Shown piece by piece: positions 59,111-64,000 of a stretch of 64,000 nt of DNA. Every line of letters begins with the position of its first letter. The stretch's first letter is position 1. The position numbers and the translations under genes were made by a program. Below the pieces are notes generated by a model, which was given only the letters and a program-made list of their open reading frames with translations, searched no databases and had not been told where the DNA came from. The DNA is from SpSt-501 sp037481615 (GTDB lineage Bacteria; Desulfobacterota; Desulfobacteria; Desulfobacterales; SpSt-501). The stretch lies in NCBI GenBank assembly GCA_037481615.1, contig JBBFLI010000013.1, one strand, 5' to 3'.

Positions 59111-60805
59111 ATGGCATCCCCCCCCGAACCCCGCGGACCGCTCCGTTCCTCGATCATGACCCGCGGCCTCGACCGCGCCACCCACCGCGCGCTCCTCTAC
59201 TCCATGGGCTGGCGCGCCGAGCACCTGGAGAAGCCGCTCGTCGCCGTGGTCAATTCCTTCAACGAGCTCATGCCCGGCCACGTGCACCTGAACGCGCTCT
59301 GCCAGGCGGTCAAGCTCGGGGTCGCCGAGGCGGGGGGGCTGCCGCTCGAGTTTCCGACGATCGCCGTCTGCGACGGTCTGGCGACCGGCCACGCCGGGAT
59401 GCGCATGCCCATGCCGAGCCGCGAACTGATCGCCGACTCGATCGAGATCATGATCACGGCCCACGCCTTCGACGCCATGGTCCTCATCACCAACTGCGAC
59501 AAGGTGACCCCGGGCATGCTCATGGCCGCGGCCCGCCTGAACATCCCCGCGCTCCTGATCGCCGGGGGGCCGATGGACACGGGCTGCTGGTGCGGCAAGC
59601 GCGTCTGTTACAACGATCTCATGGAGGCCGAGGGGCGGGTCGAGCGCGGCGAGATGAGCGCCGAGGAGCTGGCCCGGCTCGAGGAGGTCGCCGTCTGGGG
59701 TCCCGGGGCCTGCGCCATGATGGGGACGGCGAACACGATGAACATCCTGACCGAGGCCCTCGGGATGACGCCGCCCGACGGAGCCCTGACCCCGGCCACC
59801 TCCGGCGCGCGGGTGGCGCTCGCGCGCCGTGCGGGGCGCATGATCCTCGAGCTCCAGCGGCGGAATTTGCGGCCGCGCGACATCCTCACCCGCGCGGCCT
59901 TCGAGAACGCCCTCGCCGTGGACATGGCCGTCGGCGGCTCGACGAACACCTGCCTGCATCTGCCGGCGATCGCCCACGCCGCCGGCCTTGCGCTCACGCT
60001 CGAGGATTTCGCGGCCGCGGCCGCCCGCTACCCCCACCTCGTGCTCCTCAAGCCGGCCGGCCGGCACTTCCCGCTCGACTTCTACAACGCCGGAGGAGTG
60101 CCCGCCCTGATGAAGGAGCTCCTCGACCGGGGCCTGCTCCGCGGGGAGTGCCTCACGGTGACCGGCCGCACCCAGGCCGAAAACCTGGAGGGGCGGGTCA
60201 TCCTCGACCCCGAGGTGATCCACCCCGTCTCCGCCCCGCTCAGCCCGACGGGCGGCATCGCCGTCCTCCAGGGGAGCCTCGCCCCCGGGGGCGCGGTCGT
60301 CAAGCGGGCGGCGGTCGACCCGGGCATGCTGCGCCATGCCGGCCCGGCGCGGGTCTTCGAACAGGAGGAGGAGGCGCTCGCCGCCATCTTCGGGGGCCGC
60401 ATCCGGCCGGGCGACGTCGTCGTCATCCGCTACGAGGGGCCCCAGGGGGGACCGGGGATGCGCGAGCAGCTCCTGCCCACCTCGGCGCTCGTCGGCATGG
60501 GCCTCGGCGGGTCCGTCGCCCTCGTGACCGACGGCCGCTTCTCCGGGGCGACCCGCGGGGCCTGCGTCGGCCACGTCACCCCGGAGGCGTACCGGGGCGG
60601 GCCGATCGCCCTCGTCCAGGAGGGGGACCGGATCGAGATCGACATCCCGGCGGGCCGCATCGAGCTCGCGGTGCCCGCCGCCGAGCTCGAACGCCGGCGG
60701 GCGGCTTGGCGCGTCCCCGAGCGGCTGCGACTCGAGCCGGGAAGCCTCCTCGAGCGCTACCGCCGCCTGGTCGGCTCGGCCGACCGGGGCTGCATCCTCG
60801 ACTGA
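59111..60805 (+). CDS. ilvD: Dihydroxy-acid dehydratase
   Basis: A 564-aa IlvD/Edd family enzyme that dehydrates dihydroxy-acids in valine, leucine and isoleucine synthesis. It shows NSFNELMPGHVHLN, IAVCDGLATGHAGMRMPMPS, LITNCDKVTPGMLMA, GACAMMGTANTMN, VGGSTNTCLHLPAIA, IRYEGPQGGPGMRE and VTDGRFSGATRGAC. The cysteines in VCDG, NCDKVTPG and GACAMMG are those that bind the FeS cluster. GGAGGTGA fixes ATG 59111; GTG 59102 overlaps the Shine-Dalgarno. Related sugar-acid dehydratases are possible, but motif agreement with IlvD is good. Confidence 0.92.
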   Translation: MASPPEPRGPLRSSIMTRGLDRATHRALLYSMGWRAEHLEKPLVAVVNSFNELMPGHVHLNALCQAVKLGVAEAGGLPLEFPTIAVCDGLATGHAGMRMPMPSRELIADSIEIMITAHAFDAMVLITNCDKVTPGMLMAAARLNIPALLIAGGPMDTGCWCGKRVCYNDLMEAEGRVERGEMSAEELARLEEVAVWGPGACAMMGTANTMNILTEALGMTPPDGALTPATSGARVALARRAGRMILELQRRNLRPRDILTRAAFENALAVDMAVGGSTNTCLHLPAIAHAAGLALTLEDFAAAAARYPHLVLLKPAGRHFPLDFYNAGGVPALMKELLDRGLLRGECLTVTGRTQAENLEGRVILDPEVIHPVSAPLSPTGGIAVLQGSLAPGGAVVKRAAVDPGMLRHAGPARVFEQEEEALAAIFGGRIRPGDVVVIRYEGPQGGPGMREQLLPTSALVGMGLGGSVALVTDGRFSGATRGACVGHVTPEAYRGGPIALVQEGDRIEIDIPAGRIELAVPAAELERRRAAWRVPERLRLEPGSLLERYRRLVGSADRGCILD

Positions 60806-60812
60806 ACCGCCT

Positions 60813-60847
60813 CCCGCCCGGCCCCCGGCACCGGGCGGGCCTTTCTT
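60813..60847 (+). terminator. Rho-independent terminator after ilvD
   Basis: CCCGCCCGG (60813-60821) pairs perfectly with CCGGGCGGG (60831-60839), followed by CCTTTCTT. It directly abuts the -35 box of the next promoter. Confidence 0.78.
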
Positions 60848-60874
60848 GACTTGGCTCGCCGCTTGGCATAAGGA
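60846..60874 (+). promoter_or_regulatory. Possible promoter of the EF-G-like gene
   Basis: TTGACT (60846-60851), a 17-base spacer and TAAGGA (60869-60874) stand 55 bases before the ATG. An overlapping CATAAG at shorter spacing is an alternative -10. Confidence 0.5.
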
Positions 60875-60928
60875 TGCGCTTCCCCGTGTGCGCCGCGCCC
60901 GGCAGTGCCGGTGCGGCATGGGCTTGCG

Positions 60929-62956
60929 ATGAAAAAGACGAAAATCAGCGCCGTCCGCAACATCGGCATCATCGCCCACATCGACGCCGGCAAGACGACG
61001 GTGACGGAGCGGATCCTCTTCTACACCGGCCGCTCGCACAAGCTGGGCGAGGTCCACGACGGCGAGGCCGTCATGGACTGGATGCCCGACGAGCAGGAGC
61101 GCGGCATCACGATCACCTCGGCGGTCACGACCTGCCCGTGGCAGGACGTCGAGATCCATCTCATCGACACGCCGGGCCACGTGGATTTCACGATCGAGGT
61201 GGAGCGGTCGCTGCGCGTGCTCGACGGCGCAGTCGGCGTCTTCAGCGCCGTGGAGGGGGTCGAGCCGCAGTCGGAGACGGTCTGGCGCCAGGCAGACAAG
61301 TACCGGGTGCCCAAGATCGCCTTCCTGAACAAGATGGACCGCGTCGGGGCGGACTTCTTCGGCACGGTCGAGATGATGAAAGCCAAGCTGAACGCCCGTC
61401 CCCTCGTGCTCCAGCTCCCCGTGGGCGGCGGCGAGGACTTCCGCGGCGTGATCGATCTGTTGCAGATGAAACGCATCGAGTGGGACGAGGCCTCCCTCGG
61501 GACGGTCTTCCGCCTCGAGGAGATCCCCGCGGAACTCGCCCCCCAGGCCGCGGAGTACCGCGAGCGGCTCGTCGCCGCCGCGGCCGAGTTCGACGAGGCG
61601 TTGATGGAGGCCTATCTCGCCGAACAGCCGATCGAGCCGGCCGCCCTCCTCGCCGCGATCCGGCAGGCGACGATCCGCCTCGAACTCGTCCCCGTGCTCT
61701 GCGGGGCCGCCCTGCGCAACAAAGGGATCCAGCCGCTGCTCGACGCCGTGGCGCGCTTCCTGCCCAGCCCGGTCGACATCCCGCCGGCGCGCGGCGTCCA
61801 TCCCGAGACCGGCGAGCCGGTCGAGGTGCACGCGCGCGAGTCCGACCCCCTGGTGGCGCTGATCTTCAAGGTTTCCATGATGGAAGGCCGCAAACTCTGC
61901 TTTGCGCGCATCTACAGCGGGCGGCTGAAGACGGGCAGCGAAGTCTACAACGCGACCCTGCGGCGCCGGGAGAAGGTGGCCCGGATCCTGCGCATGCACG
62001 CGAACAAGCGGGAGCGGATCGAGGAGGCGGCCGCGGGGAGCATCATCGGCATCATGGGGCTCAAGGACTCCTCGACCGGCGACACCCTCTGCACCCCCGA
62101 GCGACCGGTGATGCTCGAACGGATCGAGGCCTACGAACCGGTGATCTCGGTGGCGGTCGAGCCCAAGACCCACGCCGACCAGGAAAAGCTCGACGAGATC
62201 CTCGAGAAGTTCACCGCGGAGGATCCGACGCTGCGCGTGCGCAAGGACGAGGACACCGGCCAGACGATCCTCTCGGGGATGGGCGAGCTGCACCTCGAGA
62301 TCGTCACCAGCCGCATGCAGCGCGAGTTCAACACCAACGTGAACGTGGGCCGGCCCCAGGTGGTCTACCGCGAGACGATCGCCTCCCCGGCCCGTGCGGC
62401 GGCCGTCTTCGACCGCGACATCGCCGGGGCACGCCACTTCGCCGAGGTGGAGATCGAGGTCCGCCCCCTTCCCCGCGGCGCGGGCAGCTCCTTCAGCGCG
62501 GCGATCCCCGCCGACGCCCTGCCGACCCCCTTCCTCGAGGCCGCGCGGAAGGGGGCGATGTCCGCGCTCGAGAGCGGGCCGGTCTCCGGCTATCCCGTGG
62601 TCGACGTGGCCGTCTCCCTCGTGCGGGCCGTGCCCCAGGACAACTCGAGCGAGCTCGCCTTCACCGTCGCCGCCTCCATGGCCTGCCGCGAGGCGCTGGG
62701 GCGCGGGGCGCCCTTCCTCCTCGAGCCGATCATGACCGCCGAGGTCCTCGTCCCCGACGCCTTCCTGGGCGAGGTCATCGGCGACCTGAACGCGCGCAAC
62801 GGCAAGATCGAGTCGATCGAGCACAAGCTGGGCGTCCAGGTGGTGACCGTCACCGTGCCGCTTTCGCGCATGTTCGGCTACTCGACGGCCCTGCGCTCGG
62901 CGACCCAGGGCCGGGGGACCTTCACCATGCAGTTCGCCCGCTTCGACCGCCCGTGA
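60929..62956 (+). CDS. Elongation factor G paralogue (EF-G2-like)
   Basis: A 675-aa translational GTPase: G1 AHIDAGKTTVTER, switch I DEQERGITITSAVTT, G3 DTPGHVDFTIEVERS, G4 NKMDR and G5-like GAALRNKGIQ, then domains II-V with MGELHLEIVTSRMQREF. It is somewhat shorter than housekeeping EF-G (about 692 aa) and differs in domain II (AGSIIGIMGLKDSSTGDT). It is also not in the str operon (no rpsL, rpsG or tuf nearby), which suggests an EF-G2-type paralogue. Which step it serves, translocation, recycling or other, cannot be decided from sequence. The ATG at 60929 begins MKKTKISAVRNIGIIAH; an ATG eight codons earlier is unlikely. Confidence 0.88.
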   Translation: MKKTKISAVRNIGIIAHIDAGKTTVTERILFYTGRSHKLGEVHDGEAVMDWMPDEQERGITITSAVTTCPWQDVEIHLIDTPGHVDFTIEVERSLRVLDGAVGVFSAVEGVEPQSETVWRQADKYRVPKIAFLNKMDRVGADFFGTVEMMKAKLNARPLVLQLPVGGGEDFRGVIDLLQMKRIEWDEASLGTVFRLEEIPAELAPQAAEYRERLVAAAAEFDEALMEAYLAEQPIEPAALLAAIRQATIRLELVPVLCGAALRNKGIQPLLDAVARFLPSPVDIPPARGVHPETGEPVEVHARESDPLVALIFKVSMMEGRKLCFARIYSGRLKTGSEVYNATLRRREKVARILRMHANKRERIEEAAAGSIIGIMGLKDSSTGDTLCTPERPVMLERIEAYEPVISVAVEPKTHADQEKLDEILEKFTAEDPTLRVRKDEDTGQTILSGMGELHLEIVTSRMQREFNTNVNVGRPQVVYRETIASPARAAAVFDRDIAGARHFAEVEIEVRPLPRGAGSSFSAAIPADALPTPFLEAARKGAMSALESGPVSGYPVVDVAVSLVRAVPQDNSSELAFTVAASMACREALGRGAPFLLEPIMTAEVLVPDAFLGEVIGDLNARNGKIESIEHKLGVQVVTVTVPLSRMFGYSTALRSATQGRGTFTMQFARFDRP

Positions 62957-62974
62957 GTCGCCCGCCCCGGGCCC

Positions 62975-64000
62975 TCAGCTGTTCTGCATCCGCTTTTCGG
63001 CCTGGATTTCGCGTTCGGTGTCCTGCAGCCAACGGAGCAGGCGCTCGCGCAGATCGCTCTCCACGGCGTGGCGCAGCCCGTTGCGGAACTGGATCGCCGC
63101 GGTTTTGAAATCCCGCGACTTGAAGTGGTAGACCCCGAGCGTGTGGTGGGCCTCGGCCAGACGCCCCTCGCGGCCCAGGGCCTGGCCGAGGAAGTAGAGG
63201 CCCTCGCGGAATTCGGGCGCGACCTGGGCGAGCTCCCGGAAGAGCGCGACCGCCTCCTCCGGCCGGCCCGTCTCCTGCCGCGTGCGGCCGAGGAAGAGCA
63301 GCGTGTCCGGGTCGCCGGGGAGCCGGCGCCGGGCGGTCTCGAGGAGCGAGGCGGCCTCGTCGAGCCGGCCCGCCTGGAAATAGGCCCGCCCCAGGTCCCG
63401 CAGCAGCCAGGGGTTGAAAGCGTCCTTGGCGAGCAGCCGCTGCAGCTCGGAGGCGGCCTCCGCGGGACGGTTCAACTTGAGCAAGAGGAGCGCCCGGCGG
63501 TGCCGCGCGGCCGTGCTCTCCGGCTCGCGGCCGAGGATTTGCTCCTGGCGGGCGAGCTCGGCCGAGGGGTCCGTCGTCTCCGTGAGGATGCGCGTGAGGA
63601 AGCGCTCCCAGGCCGCAGGGTCGCCCTCCCGGCGTTTGCGACCCCCCTCGGGGTGCTCCTCGATCCAGTTCGCGATCGCGCCGATCCGGTCCTCGATCGC
63701 GGGGTGGGTGAGCATGTAAGTCGGCACCTGGCCCTTGCCGAACGCCTGCCGGGCGCGGATCTTGCGCAGGGTGCGGAGCAGCCCCTCGGCCCCATAACCC
63801 GCCTCGTTCAGGAACTGCAGGCCGTAGTGATCGGCCTGGGCCTCGTTCTCGCGGCTGAAGGCGAGCTGGACCGTCGCCCCCGCCGCGGCCGACCCCATCA
63901 TGGTCGCCGTGGCGGCGGCCCCGCTGCCGGCGGCGACCCCGAGGAGCATCCCGGCCGCCATCCCCGCGAGCTGCGCCCAGCCGACTTTCTTCGCGAGGTC
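62975..64000 (-). CDS. M48 family metallopeptidase with TPR repeats (BepA-like), 5' truncated by window edge
   Basis: The reading frame continues to the right edge without a stop, so the N-terminus and the HExxH zinc motif are outside the window. What is visible is the end of the M48 domain (SRENEAQADHYGLQFLNEAGY, containing the third zinc ligand Glu; then TYMLTHPAIEDRI). About 230 residues of TPR repeats follow (for example NPWLLRDLGRAYFQAGRLDE, DTLLFLGRTRQETGRPEE). This plan equals BepA/YfgC, a periplasmic protease-chaperone for outer-membrane protein assembly. It converges on the EF-G gene with an 18-base gap. Confidence 0.87.
   Translation of the reverse strand, partial: DLAKKVGWAQLAGMAAGMLLGVAAGSGAAATATMMGSAAAGATVQLAFSRENEAQADHYGLQFLNEAGYGAEGLLRTLRKIRARQAFGKGQVPTYMLTHPAIEDRIGAIANWIEEHPEGGRKRREGDPAAWERFLTRILTETTDPSAELARQEQILGREPESTAARHRRALLLLKLNRPAEAASELQRLLAKDAFNPWLLRDLGRAYFQAGRLDEAASLLETARRRLPGDPDTLLFLGRTRQETGRPEEAVALFRELAQVAPEFREGLYFLGQALGREGRLAEAHHTLGVYHFKSRDFKTAAIQFRNGLRHAVESDLRERLLRWLQDTEREIQAEKRMQNS

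Noticed and set aside
57614..62824. 1736-codon open frame on the minus strand opposite dctM, ilvD and the EF-G gene
   Set aside because: It is antisense to three clearly identified genes, has Arg/Gly/Asp/His-rich composition and no motif. Such frames are expected where third-position GC is very high.

Overview
The window is a gene-dense stretch of a GC-rich (about 70 % by eye) Gram-negative chromosome. Gene content points to an anaerobic deltaproteobacterium in the broad sense (Desulfobacterota/Desulfuromonadota type). The evidence is: a Qrc-type menaquinone reductase (cytochrome c, molybdopterin-like, FeS and NrfD subunits); the siroheme-dependent heme pathway (AhbC, HemB, AhbD); an HdrD/MvhD/HdrA electron-transfer module; a selenium locus with a selenocysteine-containing SelD; system II cytochrome c maturation (ResB/CcsA); and plant-type DapB. 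Genus cannot be fixed from this window. No prophage, insertion sequence or CRISPR array was seen. About 50 protein genes and two tRNAs are supported, mostly in tight operons with 1-4 bp stop/start overlaps.

Layout. 1-7186 (+): 5'-truncated PlsB-like acyltransferase, a MurU-AmgK-like fusion, DapB and an unrecognised 800-aa protein. 7192-13002 (-): an M23 peptidase, thpR, recA, alaS operon. Divergent promoters at about 13.06-13.12 kb separate it from a long (+) run: lptC, lptB, rpoN, hpf, ptsN, rapZ, a mannose-type EIIA, rimI, gap, tpiA, secG, tRNA-Leu(GAG), closed by a clear terminator. lptA is absent from between lptC and lptB, and pgk from between gap and tpiA. About 700 bp without a credible gene follows. 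22.0-28.2 kb holds the Hdr-type module and a BadF/HgdC-type activase. 28.4-33.3 kb is the selenium locus: YedE, TusA-like, DUF3343, a YjeF-C-like kinase, a small CPxC protein, SelD, YedF and a Mop protein. SelD must be read through an in-frame UGA at 31434-31436.

33.4-39.2 kb (+) holds a ClpX-like AAA ATPase that looks leaderless, then ahbC-hemB-ahbD and a CBS/ACT protein. 39.3-50.9 kb is on the minus strand: ComEC, MurA, then the resB-ccsA-qrcABCD-small membrane protein operon ending in a strong terminator. 51.2-53.2 kb (+) is a UvrD/PcrA-like helicase. 53.2-55.7 kb (-) is a zinc-ribbon/PpiD operon. tRNA-Ala(GGC), a TRAP transporter (dctPQM), ilvD and an EF-G paralogue follow on the plus strand. 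The right edge cuts an M48-TPR peptidase gene.

How it fits together. Cytochrome c maturation (ResB/CcsA) sits in one operon with the c-type cytochrome subunit of Qrc. The Ahb genes make heme, plausibly for such cytochromes. The Hdr-type proteins probably move electrons between soluble thiol/ferredoxin carriers and a partner outside the window. The selenium locus supplies selenophosphate for selenocysteine, and SelD is itself a predicted user of it. The lpt/rpoN/PTS-Ntr block, MurA, the MurU-AmgK fusion and PpiD serve the cell envelope.
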